Shown piece by piece: positions 1 to 9,660 of a DNA stretch of 64,000 bases. This DNA is from Meconema thalassinum (Eukaryota; Arthropoda; Insecta; Orthoptera; Tettigoniidae). A model generated the notes under the pieces. That model saw nothing but the letters and a program-made list of their open reading frames with translations. It made no database searches and was not told the DNA's origin. The stretch spans positions 156,364,411 to 156,428,410 of the forward strand of contig OX336399.1 in the NCBI GenBank assembly GCA_946902985.2, read 5' to 3'. How positions within the stretch are numbered: the first letter of the stretch is position 1; every line of letters begins with the position of its first letter. The translations under genes were made by a program, and so were the position numbers.

Positions 1-781
1 TTCGGAGGGGAAGTAAAGGTGGTGGTCCCATGTCATATTTATAGCATGATAAAGAAACTTTCACTAATTACACCTGTGTGAAGCTAAATTATATAGGTAG
101 GTTAAACATTTGACAAATGCTCTTAGGTTCCGACGTTCGTCGCCAGGAGCTGACTGCGATGGCATCTGGTAAAGTTCAGAATGACTAGTTGTTGACGGTG
201 GCGTTTTGCGACAAAAGTAGGAACTACTTGAAAAGTCAATGTCTGCAGTCTTTACTTGAATTGAAGCTTGCCACGGTGGGTGAGTGATCAACGTGTCGGT
301 CTACTAACACCAAGCTTGCAGGTTCGCTCCTGGCCGAAGTAAGTGATTTTTGAAAGGCGGAAAAAATTACGACATCTTGTCATACGATGTTGGCATGTTG
401 AATTCAGTAGGCCGTGCTCATAATGGCAAAATTGATCTCGGGAGTTTCTGCCAACACAAAGTTCCTCATTTCTCTACTACAATGCGCTATAGTGTTCAAG
501 GAGCTTAGATATCTAACGTCTTTGACTTTTATAGTGCTTCAAGGATCAACGAATTTCGATATGCAAGCTACGCTTTGGGTGTCAAAGAACAAAGCTTGCA
601 CCCGGCAGCCGATGCCATACGATATTATTATTATTACTTGAATTGAAAACAGATAACACACACTAATACAGTTATCACAATTAACACCGTTTATCAGACA
701 GATTCTACACACACCCAAAGTACACGGCGCTACATGATCGCGTTGTCGCAGCCCCTAAACTGAGGAACCTACAAACCAACC
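1..781 (+). mobile_element. SINE-A (long-tail form), 3' part, split by a SINE-B
   Basis: The 3' body of a tRNA-derived SINE family that recurs at about 10.25-11.6 kb and 59.6 kb. Diagnostic stretches are the TTCGGAGGGGAAGTAAAG block at the window edge and a tail ending near ACTGAGGAACCTACAAACCAACC. The tRNA-like head lies outside the window. A SINE-B copy at 266-635 interrupts it; the body resumes at 648 exactly where it left off. No protein is encoded. Confidence 0.75.
266..635 (+). mobile_element. SINE-B, full length, nested in SINE-A
   Basis: About 370 bp with a tRNA-like head (A-box-like TGGGTGAGTG, B-box-like GGTTCGCTCC) and an (ATT)n tail at 624-636. It is flanked by a 14-bp target-site duplication TTACTTGAATTGAA at 252-265 and 634-647 (the first bases overlap the ATT tail). 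The duplication shows LINE-mediated insertion into an older SINE-A. Other copies of the family are at 11868, 13052 (minus strand) and 38857. Confidence 0.85.
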
Positions 782-860
782 ATGATTGTAATAATCTGGC
801 CCAAGTACTATACAGAATATTTCTAAATTCCCATTACAGACTTTGAGGGTTTGTTTAGGA

Positions 861-1265
861 ATCATCAATAAAGTTTTTAGACCATCATTAGATCAAAAAC
901 ACACCCGAACAAGAATTTACAAAACCTTAGCATGACCAGTACTTTGCTATGGTAGCGAAACGTGGACCCTGAGGAAATGCGATGAGAGACGAATAATTAC
1001 CGCCGAAATGAAACATATGCGACGAACAGCAGGAGTCACTAAGTGGGATCACAAACGAAACACAGAAGTGCTGAATGGTCTTAACAGCAGACCTATATTG
1101 GAATATATCCATGAATACCAAATAAATTGGCTAAGACACCTCAACAGGATGGACAGAAGCAGGATCCCTAAAGCAATCGTCAACTACTACCCCGGTGGGA
1201 AGAGATCTCTAGGTCGCCCCAGGAAAAGATGGCGTGAAAATTCAAATCTTTTGTGTAGACCGTAA
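861..1265 (+). pseudogene. LINE reverse transcriptase C-terminal fragment
   Basis: Translation of this frame gives the end of a non-LTR reverse transcriptase ORF: the LCYGSETWTLRK segment, then an AEMKHMRRTAG segment, NWLRHLNRMDRSRIPKAI and GRPRKRWRE. These are typical of the region after the RT palm and thumb in insect LINEs. An in-frame TGA at 933-935 breaks the frame upstream. The ORF ends at 1263-1265 and is followed by a short AT-containing tail with GGAGGATGATGATAG, a usual LINE 3' end. The 5' part is missing, as expected for a 5'-truncated insertion. The clade is not resolved; RTE-like is only a guess. Confidence 0.75.
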
Positions 1266-1343
1266 CAGTTCTTCTAGGACTAACACATGAAAGGAGGAGG
1301 ATGATGATAGTGGGGCCAAAACGGTTAAGTTTAGCATAGGATG

Positions 1344-1962
1344 GTATATTGGCTTTCACGGCCGGTGAATTTAAACTCAGCAATTCTTCTGGTTTGTGCC
1401 GTGTCTTGTGTGGGGTTTCGCCTAGGACACCAAGCTGGCTCATCGGCGGGCTCTTGGTGTCCCCGCCCGGACCCCCACAGGAGTGACGAACTGCGCGCCA
1501 CCTCCCTTTATATTAGGTGCAACTGCACCACTTGACTGCGAGAACTAAAAGCTCAAGCAGCCTTAACCTCCCTATGAAGGCTTCCAAAAAGATGGTATAT
1601 TGGCTTTCACGGCCGGTGAATTTAAACTCAGCAATTCTTCTGGTTTGTGCCGTGTCTTGTGTGGGGTTTCGCCTAGGACACCAAGCTGGCTCATCGGCGA
1701 GCTCTTGGTGTCCCCGCCCGGACCCCCACAGGAGTGACGAACTGCGCGCCACCTCCCTTTATATTAGGTGCAACTGCACCATTTGACTGCGAGAACTAAA
1801 AGCTCAAGCAGCCTTAGCCTCCCTATGAAGGCTTCCAAAAAGAAGGTATATTGGCTTTCACGGCCAGGCGGGGTCACCAAGAGCCCGCCGATGAGCCAGC
1901 TTGGTGTCCTAGGCGAAACCCCACACAAAACACGGCACAAACCTAGAAGAATTGCTGAGTTT
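1344..1962. repeat. R251: head-to-tail array of a 251-bp dispersed repeat
   Basis: Two nearly identical units start at 1341/1342 and 1592/1593 (motif GGTATATTGGCTTTCACGGC), and a third begins at 1843, giving a strict 251-bp period. The third unit changes into an inverted segment (1870-1960), the reverse complement of the unit start. Related single or inverted copies are at 14738, 15945, 16683, 20274 and 37132. I see no coding sequence. The family is not recognised; a foldback or Mutator-like MITE is possible because of the long inverted segments and the roughly 10-bp flanking duplication. Confidence 0.65.
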
Positions 1963-1976
1963 TAGCATAGGAACTT

Positions 1977-2561
1977 GTGTCCGTAAACGTACAGTCTTCC
2001 CGCCACCCGCAAGAAAACCCTACAGAACACGTTCGAATATCCCGCTTTTTCAGCTCACTGACTAGAGTACATACCTCATTGAACGATCACCTGATGTCCC
2101 AAATCCCCTACTGGTTTGTTGACAGTCCATACCTTCTTCCACGAAATCTCACGGGTGCCGCGTACTTGGTACTCCTTGGAGACGTACTGCAAGAGTTCTT
2201 ACACGAAGTGCCACTGCATGTGCGTCAAAACATGTGGTTTCAGCTCAATGGCGCACCACAGCATTTTTCACTTGCGGTCCGAGATCATCTGCACCACAGT
2301 TTTGCGCAACAGTGGTTAGGTCGTGGTGGCCCGATTGCTTAGCCTGCACGTTCACCAGACTTGACACCGCTAGACTACTACCTGTGGGGTCACATGAAAA
2401 CCTGTATTTACGAGACCCCTGTGGAAGACCTACTGGCGAGAGTTATGACTGCGGTGGATGTTGGAGGACCAGGGATAGGTGATCGTGTGTACCAGAACAT
2501 GGTACGGTGGTACCGTATCTGTGTTAACGTCAGTGGTCGTCACATCGAGACCCACCTGTAA
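1977..2561 (+). pseudogene. Mariner/Tc1-type transposase, C-terminal two-thirds
   Basis: The frame reads through a DDE transposase core: a PRNLTGAAYL segment, a MWFQLNGAPQHFS segment, QQWLGRGGPIA, then SPDLTPLDYYLWGHMK and a C-terminal GRHIETHL before the stop. The family normally has Asp at the FQxDGAPxH position; here it is Asn (codon 2247-2249), so the second catalytic acid is lost. An in-frame TAG at 2340-2342 replaces what is normally a Trp. The helix-turn-helix N-terminal half is absent. The copy is dead. Confidence 0.8.
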
Positions 2562-2697
2562 TTGGACCCAGACGACAAGCAGCAGCAGTCGGACAGAGCG
2601 CCAACGAAGCGAGAGTTGTGAACGTTTGTTGTAGTGTTTTTTGCGGGGAGCGGGAAGACGGTACGTTTCTTGACACAAATTCCTATGCTAAACTTAA

Positions 2698-2836
2698 AAT
2701 AATGTTATTGATTTTACGTCCCTTCTAATCCCTGTGGCTTTTAGAGTCGCCGGGGTGGCAAAATTCTGCCCCGAAGGGGATCTTTAACGTGCCAGTAAAT
2801 CTACTGATACGGATCCCTCACATTTAAGCACGCTCA
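2698..2836 (-). mobile_element. SINE-F 3' part
   Basis: Reverse complement of the SINE-F body seen at 7072-7255, including the AAAGATCCCCTTCGGGGC segment and the 3' end GGGACGTAAAATCAATAAC. A matching tRNA-like head lies at 3251-3327, suggesting one element split by the 2850-3246 segment. Confidence 0.65.
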
Positions 2837-2880
2837 AGGATTGTATACGAATTAGCAAGGCAAAGCTTCTACATAGAAGA

Positions 2881-3160
2881 CCTGAGACTGCAATTCATGC
2901 TGCCATCTACCGGCCCTTACCAAGCGCATCCTGAACTGCGGCGGAGGAATAGAAATTACATCGATCCTGATTTTTATAGCTCTAGTGCAATGATGGATCG
3001 ACAATGGACTGAGGCAGGACAGGATCTAGGACATGTGGTAACGAGACTTGCAACTCATGGTTTTCACCATAAAATTTGCTTAACTCAAGGTTTTCACCAA
3101 CCAGGTGATGATATTGTGTGTTCGTTGTGCAACAAGAGGTCTGACCGCTAAGTGAGCAAA
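2881..3160 (+). pseudogene. Possible LINE C-terminal zinc-knuckle fragment
   Basis: An open frame (2897-3151) carries a VVTRLATHGFHHKIC segment followed by HQPGDDIVCSLCNKRSDR and a stop. This spacing of aromatic/His residues and a C-x2-C pair resembles the C-terminal zinc-binding end of R1/jockey-like LINE ORF2. It sits between the two halves of a SINE-F, so it probably inserted there, but I see no clear target duplication. Family assignment is weak. Confidence 0.4.
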
Positions 3161-3250
3161 AATCCAGCGACTACTGTGAAAACTAAATAGCATTGTATGA
3201 TCAAAATTATATTTAGCACTTTCGAGCGCATCTTATTAAATAAAATTTGA

Positions 3251-3327
3251 ACTGACTGCGCCTGGATTTGATCCCGCTATCTTGGGATCAGCAGGCCAGA
3301 AAGTTACCGCTGAGCCATGCAGCCAGT
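3251..3327 (-). mobile_element. tRNA-like SINE head (probably SINE-F)
   Basis: On the minus strand the segment has A-box-like TGGCTCAGCGG and B-box-like GGATCAAATCC at tRNA spacing, and ends GGCGCAGTCAGTT like the SINE-F junction at about 7090. The B box departs from GGTTCRANYCC. It is a SINE head rather than a tRNA gene, as no acceptor stem closes it. Confidence 0.55.
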
Positions 3328-3801
3328 CATGCTAAAATTAACCACCTTGGTCCTCACTACAAACCCTTAAAGTTTGTAATGGGAACTTAGCAACATCCTG
3401 TATACCTTCATGGCATCCTAAACTGGGGAATCGAATGTTCCCGGCTGGCTAGGCCTACCCCAACCACTCTGTATATAACTGATTTACAGTTCTTTTTATG
3501 AAATTATTAACAGCAGGGAACACGTATGAAACAAGTGAATGCCACTGTTTGTTTATGTGTGTTTGACTGCAATTTGTCCGTGTACATAACATGCACACAT
3601 CACATACTACATTACTTTCATATCAATATCAGTTTTTTTTCTCCAAGCCAATCTACAATAATACTCTCTAGGAAGCAATTACCTGCTGTAATTACCTGGC
3701 AAGAATTCATTAACGTTCAACACTTACAGAAAAAGACGAAAAACAACTCAATATAAATTCTGTCTTACCTGAAATACGATGAAATTCTAATAAAAGAAAT
3801 A
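3328..3801. other. Unassigned AT-rich spacer
   Basis: No repeat family, long ORF or structured element was recognised. A 76-codon open frame at 3526 has no recognisable domain and biased composition. Confidence 0.4.
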
Positions 3802-4647
3802 CAGGGTTTCTGTAAAAGAACTCCGGGGTTTTAAAAATTCATATCTTACCAACTGTGGAAGATAGCAAAATGCAGTTAATTTCTCTGAAACGAGTAGCTC
3901 ATCAAGTTTTACTCATACGAATTGGGAATGTTTTCATCAACAGTTGGCAGCGCTGCGGAGCGTTGACCTTGAAACAACGTAGCCGCAGTCAGTGCTGTCT
4001 GGATTGCCGCGCTATGGCGACGCCGCAACAAAAGGATCAATGCGTTATTTGGCTAATAGAAACGAATTCTGTTGTTACAGTACAAAGAAAATTTCGACCC
4101 TTTCAAACAAACAAAAAGTGTTTTAAAACAAAAGTCGCCGGGTATGCCGCGTGTGTCACAAGAGAATGTTGACAGAATCCAAGCTTCATGCCTTCGAAGC
4201 CCAAAGAAATCATTGACAAGACGCAGTCTGGAGTTGGGTGCGTGAGGCACTTGACGCTCTTCTCTGCAACAGATGGATTGGAGGGGAAAGACCTATGCTA
4301 TGGCCTCCAAGGAGCCCTGATATGACTCTGTTGGACTTTTTCATCTGGGGGCATATCAAGAATCTTGTGTATGCGGAGTAATTTCATGATGTTGGCCATC
4401 TCAGGGAACGAATAATCAATTGTGAGGCATCCGTCCCCCCAGACATGCTGGCCAGGACATTGGAAGAGGTGGAATACCGTTACGATGTGTGCCGTGCCAC
4501 TAACGGGGCTCATATTGAACTTTATTAAATTGTTAAAAAAACTTGAAAATGCAACCTTTCCGATCATGTATTAAACATTAATATAACTTTTTTACTTCAT
4601 TACAATATTTTGTCTCAAAACCCCGGAGTTCTTTTATAGACACCCTG
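3802..4647 (+). mobile_element. Mariner-type element with 40-bp TIRs, internally deleted
   Basis: TIRs begin CAGGGTTTCTGTAAAAGAAC and end with the reverse complement of CAGGGTGTCTATAAAAGAAC, continuing into CCGGGGTTTT. TA dinucleotides flank both ends (3800-3801 and 4648-4649), the mariner target duplication. At 846 bp it is shorter than a full element of about 1.3 kb, and the middle of the transposase is missing. Confidence 0.85.
4014..4528 (+). pseudogene. Mariner-type transposase, N- and C-terminal remnants
   Basis: A start at 4014 (MATPQQKDQCVIWLIET) opens the helix-turn-helix DNA-binding N-terminus and runs to about 4120, where the frame loses similarity. The C-terminal catalytic part resumes in another frame at 4274: WIGGERPMLWPPRSPD, then LLDFFIWGHIKNLVYAE, an in-frame TAA at 4379-4381, and RYDVCRATNGAHIELY before the final stop at 4526-4528. 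The central catalytic region with the first two Asp residues is deleted. This is a non-autonomous relic. Confidence 0.8.
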
Positions 4648-4718
4648 TACAGGGTCCTCTAAAAATAATGCCTAGGTTTTAAATAATTGCTTTAAAAACA
4701 CTACTAAAGGTAATGTAA

Positions 4719-5384
4719 CAGCCTCCGTGGCTTAGGCGGTAGCACGCCGGCCTCTTACCGCTGGGTCCGTGGTTCAAATCCCGGTCACTCCATGTGAGAT
4801 CTCTGCTGGACAAAACGTAAGCAGACAGGTTTTTCTCCGGGTACAACGGTTTTCCCTGTCAAAAAATTTCATTCCAGAAACACTCTCCACTATCATTTCA
4901 TTTCATCTGTCAATCATTTCATCTTATTTTTTTTTTCGTGTGGTCTCCTCAGAGACCTAGTGCAGGTCTTTCTATTCGACGCCCGTGGGTGACCTGCGCG
5001 TCGGGATGAGAGATGGAATTGATTAAGGTGAATGAAATTGGAGAAGGGTCTGGAAGGAAGCGGCCGTGGCCTGACAGAAGGTACCGTCCCAGCATTTGCC
5101 TGGTGTTGAAAAAGGGAAACCACGGAAAACCATTTCAAGGACGGCCGACAGTGGGGCTCGAACCCACGCGTCTACCGAATCAGCAGAGAGCTTGGCCCCA
5201 TGACCTAACACTGCGCTTTAGCCAGCGTAGCCACTACTGTCGGTATTTCATCATTGCCTCAGAGGAGTGCGACAAGCTTCGGCAGCCGGCACAGTTCATA
5301 TCCTCGCCGCTAGATGGGGGCTTCATTCATTCCATCCCTGACCCGGATGGTCGACTGGAAGTAGGCTGTGGATTTTTTTTTTTC
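4719..5384 (+). mobile_element. SINE-C, full length, containing a nested SINE-D
   Basis: The tRNA-like head starts GCCTCCGTGGCTTAGGCGG at 4721 with B box GGTTCAAATCC. A perfect 16-bp target duplication ACTAAAGGTAATGTAA flanks it (4703-4718 and 5385-5400). The body is interrupted at 4924-5244. A second copy without the interruption is at 24712-25044. Confidence 0.9.
4924..5244 (-). mobile_element. SINE-D inserted in SINE-C
   Basis: Flanked by an 8-bp duplication ATTTCATC (4916-4923 and 5245-5252). Read on the minus strand, it has a tRNA-related head with a GGTTCGAGCCC B box, a body containing TTTCCGTGGTTTCCC and CCACGGCCGCTTCCTTCC, and an A-rich 3' end (poly-T at 4926-4937 on plus). The uninterrupted SINE-C at 24712 confirms the empty-site sequence. 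Confidence 0.85.
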
Positions 5385-5442
5385 ACTAAAGGTAATGTAA
5401 TGGTTTTAGTCTTAAAATGCGTGGATAAGATAACATCGTTTC

Positions 5443-6088
5443 TGTTCGACCCTAACTATTATGTGTCAGAAAACTGTAACCTAATGAGGCTCATTATAAC
5501 ACTGTTTTTCATTATGAAACAGTTTTTCCCACCAATCAGAGCTCAAGAAACAGTTGTGTGACCAATTAGATAAGGATACCTTCGCGCATGCGCTCAAAAT
5601 CCAACATGTCTATATATATTACCGCAAGTGCACCGTCCATACGTTCGCGTAAATAAACTGGTGAATATGAGACAAGAAATAGCACTGTACCTTAATATCC
5701 CCAAAACCAATTTCTACACAGCGCGTGGTTTTGAAACGACTTCGGTGAGAGTTTTACTGAATACTGGAGCACAATCTGAACATATGGCATTGAAGCACAC
5801 AGAGCGCACGCGTCGGTTGTCCAGAGAGCTTGGAAAACAGAGATATACTATCCAGGGCAGCACCCTATCACAACATTCTAGTGTCTGAACAGATATTTAT
5901 GAATATTTATGTTAAAACATATAATAAATTTATAATTATCGTCGAACGTAAACAGTCGTATGCAACTCGCCTATAATGGTAATTAAGGCACTCGTATGGA
6001 AATTATAAAACTCGTATACGCTCGTTTTATAAACATACTCGTGTCTTAATTATAGCCATTATAGGCTCGTTGCATAATGTACTATTTT
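5443..6088 (+). repeat. R600, repeat with terminal hairpin
   Basis: Related in reverse to 53568-54058. The 3' portion at 5969-6066 is a roughly 98-bp imperfect inverted repeat beginning GCCTATAATGGTAATTAAG and ending with its near complement, AT-rich with CTCG spacers. The middle holds an 86-codon open frame (5628-5888) with no recognisable domain that is not shared with the other copy. The family is unknown to me; probably a non-autonomous DNA element. Confidence 0.55.
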
Positions 6089-6242
6089 CATACCTTAGCA
6101 AGGTTCAATGTGAGCTCCTTTTGGTGCTCTGAAGGCGTCTAATCTGTAGTCCACCTCGTGCCACGTGGAGTAACAGTAGAGATGGCGGCAGCAATTCGCT
6201 CCCAAAGATGCCCTAAATCACGAATCCTTTCTGTGTAGCTGA

Positions 6243-6600
6243 GTGCGGCATTGCTTCTACTTACTTGTGCAGCGCTCCTCTACGTCTTCTCTCCCGTCGA
6301 TCTCTCTTGGTCAACTCTTGTTCTCCTCCGACCCCGACATTATTAGGGTATCCGACGTCTAGGGAGTCTTTCACTTTCCCGCCTTAATTGGCCCTTGTCT
6401 CATATTTCCTGATACCCTCATTCTTCGAGTGGTCAGCCTTCTTTATCTTTTCATGTTATCTCCTGCCTTCTGCTCAAGGTCCTCAAGGATGCAAGGTGTA
6501 TGCAGCCCTAGCATTTCTCGTGCATCCTGATGATGATGATGATGATAATTGTTGTTTTAAGGGGCCTAACATCGAGGTTATCGGCCCCTAATGATCTGGG
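6243..6600. repeat. R760 fragments in opposite orientations
   Basis: 6243-6507 is a plus-sense piece of the 760-bp repeat (contains CCCGCCTTAATTGGCCC). 6526-6600 is its 3' end in minus sense, starting with (GAT)n and TTGTTTTAAGGGGCCTAAC. The two pieces are joined with loss of the middle. Confidence 0.65.
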
Positions 6601-6744
6601 TGATAGCGAAAATGATAATGAAATGGAAACCAGAACAAAATTATCTGATACGGAAAATACGTACGAAAAGGAACTCACAATATGGTCTTACAAAAGGGAA
6701 TTTAGAACGAAAAGAGTCACAAAAAGAATACATGAAAAAATACC

Positions 6745-7500
6745 CACAAAACGTAGGCTAGATTCAAAATACGTACAAAATGCAATGTAGCGTCGAAATA
6801 CTTACAAAATGCAACTGAAATTCAACATACTTACAAAATGCAAATGAGATCGAAAACAAGTACAAAATGCAATTGAGGTTCAAAATACGTACAAAATGCA
6901 ATTGAAATTGAAAATACACAATGCAATTCAGATTGAAATAGGCCCTATCCCAGTTCCAATCCAAATTATTCACAAAGTGCAATCGAAATTCAAAATACCA
7001 ACAAAATGCAATTGAGAATCAAAATATGTGCTAAATGCCCACCAAACAAAATGCAATTTAGATTCAAAATTCAAGGTTGCAGGTTCGAAACCTGGCGCAG
7101 TCAGCTGGCATTTGAGGGTGCGCAAATGCGAGCGAGCCGTGTCAGTAGATTTACTGGCACGTTAAAGATCCCCTTCGGGGCGAAATTCCGGCACCCCGGC
7201 GTCTCTAAAAGCCAATGTAGTTAAAAGGGACGTAAAACCAATAACATTATTATTATTAGATTCAAAATTTGTGCGAAATGCGGCGTTGGTTGAAAATTCT
7301 TACAAAATGCAATTGAAATTCAAAATACTCAGTAAAAGGCCCGGGCACATGCATTGAAAGACTTACTAAAAAGCAATTTAGATTGTCAATCTTTACAAAA
7401 TGCAATTGAGGTTGAAAACAATCGCGAGATGTAATTTAGATCGAAAAAACATACAAAAAGCAACGTAGATTAAAAATGCCTTTAAAAAAAATCGCCAGAA
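6745..7500. repeat. 29-bp minisatellite, degenerate, split by a SINE-F
   Basis: The motif ACAAAATGCAA recurs at 6775, 6804, 6833, 6862 and 6891, a strict 29-bp spacing; units then degenerate but remain visible to about 7060 and again from 7260 to 7500. Each unit is roughly TACAAAATGCAATTGARAT plus AAAATACG-like sequence. A SINE-F at 7072-7255 interrupts it. The short open frame across it on the minus strand is a by-product of the repeat. Confidence 0.75.
7072..7255 (+). mobile_element. SINE-F, 5'-truncated, inside the minisatellite
   Basis: Flanked by a 14-bp duplication TTAGATTCAAAATT (7058-7071 and 7256-7269). Starts near the B box (GGTTCGAAACC), carries AAAGATCCCCTTCGGGGC and ends GACGTAAAACCAATAAC plus (ATT)n. 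Confidence 0.85.
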
Positions 7501-7535
7501 GGGAATTTAGATACACGGTGAACCAAGTAACAACA

Positions 7536-8965
7536 AGTAGTTCCGTGAAGAACTATACAGCCTATTTTCATATATCCTGCTCATGTTAATCGCCTCTATC
7601 AACATACAAAATTTCAGTTTAATTGCTGTAACAGATTCTTAGATATTGAGGACCGTCTAAATATTTCAGATGGTCGCCAGGATGGATTTTTTTTGTATTA
7701 TTATATTAATATTATTGTGTACGTGTGGTATTCAAACTTCAATCGCATGATTAGAACACAAGAAGTAAAAACGAGATTTTAAAATTACGCACAGCAGCCA
7801 TCTTGTGATTATACAAACAATTGAAATAAATTAGATGCCAGTGGATCAACATTTGTGTAAGCATTTAACGTGCAACGTTTCACGGCACTCGGATAGTTAA
7901 TTCGCGAGAAACGTCCATTTAAATATTTATACTTCGCGTCGCCGCCATGTTGGATTCGTGCTCACCAGGTTACTGAAAGTCCTATAGGTGAACATATGTT
8001 CATAGTCTCTATGAACATAAAAATTTCAGTTTGGTTGCTGTAAAAGATTCATAGATATTGAGAACCGTCTAAATATTTCGGAAGCTCGCCATTTAGGATT
8101 GTTATATGTATAGGCCATAGAGTTATGTACCATTCAAGGACACTTATTGCCTAGGTTCATTATTCAAACTTTCACTTCGATCGCATGATTACGACACAAG
8201 AAATAAAAACTTAATTTTAAAATTTCGCACAGCCGCCATCTTGAGGTTATGTAAACAATTGAATTAAATTAGATGGCAGTACATTACAATCTGCAAAATC
8301 ATTTACTGTACCACATTTCACTGCGCTCAGAGAGTTAACTCACGAGAAAAGTCTATTAAAATATTTCAAATTCGCTTGGTCGCCATGTTCGTTTTGTACA
8401 TTACAGGTTTGTGAATTATATATAGGTAAACTTGTATCAGTACCCTTTATCACCGTACAAAATTACAGGGTGATATCTGTAATAGTTTCGGAGATATAGA
8501 ATGTCGGTGAAATATTTCGCTCAGCCGCCATTTTGAGGTTATGTAAACAATTGAACTAAATTAGACTCCAGTGCATTGCAATGTGTATCAAGATTTGCTG
8601 TACCAAGTTTCATTACGTTTGGATAGTTAAATCGCGAGAAAAGTCTATTTAAAAGTCTCAATTTCGCTTGACCGCCATGTTGGTTTTGTAGTCACCAGAT
8701 TTTTGAAAGTCTCATAGGTGAACTTCGAGTAGTGCACTTTATCACCGTACACAATTTCAGGGCGATATCGGTAATAGTTTCGGAGATATTGAATGCTAGT
8801 GAAATATTTCGCACAGCCGCCATGTTGGATTGGTGAGACGTAACGAAATTTGAAGGGCACGGTCGAGGTCGCCGGGAATAGTGCTATGAACTTGCCGAGT
8901 TTCACTGAAATCGCTCTAGCCGTTTAGATTTTATTACGGGGGGGGGGGGGGCACACACACACACC

Positions 8966-9025
<60 letters not shown>

Positions 9026-9095
9026 ACGCACACACACACACACGGACAAAAGGTGATCTCATAAGCCTATTTTTTCAAAATTGAAAATAGGCTAA
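7536..9095 (-). mobile_element. HINE-like family 1, copy 1
   Basis: Left end has the hairpin TAGTTCCGTGAAGAACTA (7538-7555) followed by GCCTATTTTC. Right end is a second hairpin, GCCTATTTTTTCAAAATTG into GAAAATAGGC, followed by TAAAA. A CA/CT microsatellite (8939-9045) lies just inside the right end. The interior holds three to four diverged modules of 250-300 bp, each with CCGCCAT boxes. Hairpin plus sub-terminal inverted repeat plus microsatellite is the architecture of Helentron-derived HINE/DINE-1 elements, hence the name; no Rep/helicase is present. Orientation assumes that the AGTTC hairpin marks the 3' end. Confidence 0.5.
8938..9045. repeat. Compound microsatellite (G)n(CA)n(CT)n(CA)n
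   Basis: A G-run followed by CA, CT and CA tracts inside the HINE-like copy at its normal microsatellite position. Confidence 0.9.
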
Positions 9096-9135
9096 AAAAT
9101 AGTGCGGGAATCTTAAAGAGAAAAGTAAATATAAT

Positions 9136-9660
9136 GAAAAGAGGAGAGGAGAGGAGAGGAGGGGGGAGGGGGCGAGAGGGGAGAGAGGAGAAGGTCCGCC
9201 TCAAAGGTATGGGACAAAAGGGGAAAACGGACCCAGCTCAGGAATCCCTCGGGGTCGCCAACTCCCCAACTCACCAGCCGTGAGCCCCTGAGGGTGTACC
9301 ATTATCTACGGTGCACCAGAATTGGTGGGGCTACATACACCCTGCCTCCTTGAGGGCCTTGAGCACAAGGCAGGAGGTAAAAGGAAAAGAAAAAGAAGGC
9401 TAACCCTCACAGAAGGAGGGTATCAGGAAAGATGAGACAAGGGCCAATTAAGGCGGGAAAGTGAAAGACTCCCTAGGCCTCGGATAATCTAATACCGTCG
9501 AGGTCGGAAGAGAACAAGAGTTGACCAAGTGTGGTCGAAAGGAAAGAAGACGGAGAGGAGCCCGGCACATGTAAGTGGAAGCAATGCCGGACTCAGCTGG
9601 GGTCCCTTGGTCGCCATCCCACGTCCCACTAGATGTGAGTCCCTGGGGGGTCGTGCATCC
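9136..9660 (-). repeat. R760 copy (minus), with purine-rich lead
   Basis: Starts with a GGAGA-rich tract (9136-9194), then the 760-bp repeat in minus sense: GGGGTCGCCAACTCCC, the TTAAGGCGGGAAAGTGAAAG segment, ending at CCCACTAGATGTGAGTCCCTG. It lacks the (GAT)n end. It adjoins an opposite-sense copy, giving an inverted pair. Confidence 0.7.

Larger units (their letters stand above)
1334..2688 (+). mobile_element. Mariner-type DNA transposon, decayed, interrupted by R251
   Basis: Terminal inverted repeats of about 37 bp begin GCATAGGAAYTTGTGTC and end TTCCTATGC. The element is flanked by TA duplications (1332-1333 and 2689-2690). A block of the 251-bp repeat sits inside the left TIR; the TIR bases TTAGCATAGGA occur on both sides of that block (1332-1342 and 1963-1973), as a target duplication of about 10 bp would produce. 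The transposase relic is listed separately. Confidence 0.75.

Noticed and set aside
5013..5561. 182-codon plus ORF
   Set aside because: Crosses SINE-D, SINE-C and flanking repeat boundaries, so it cannot be a conserved gene.
6775..6930. CRISPR-like 29-bp repeats
   Set aside because: Units are contiguous with no spacers; a minisatellite.
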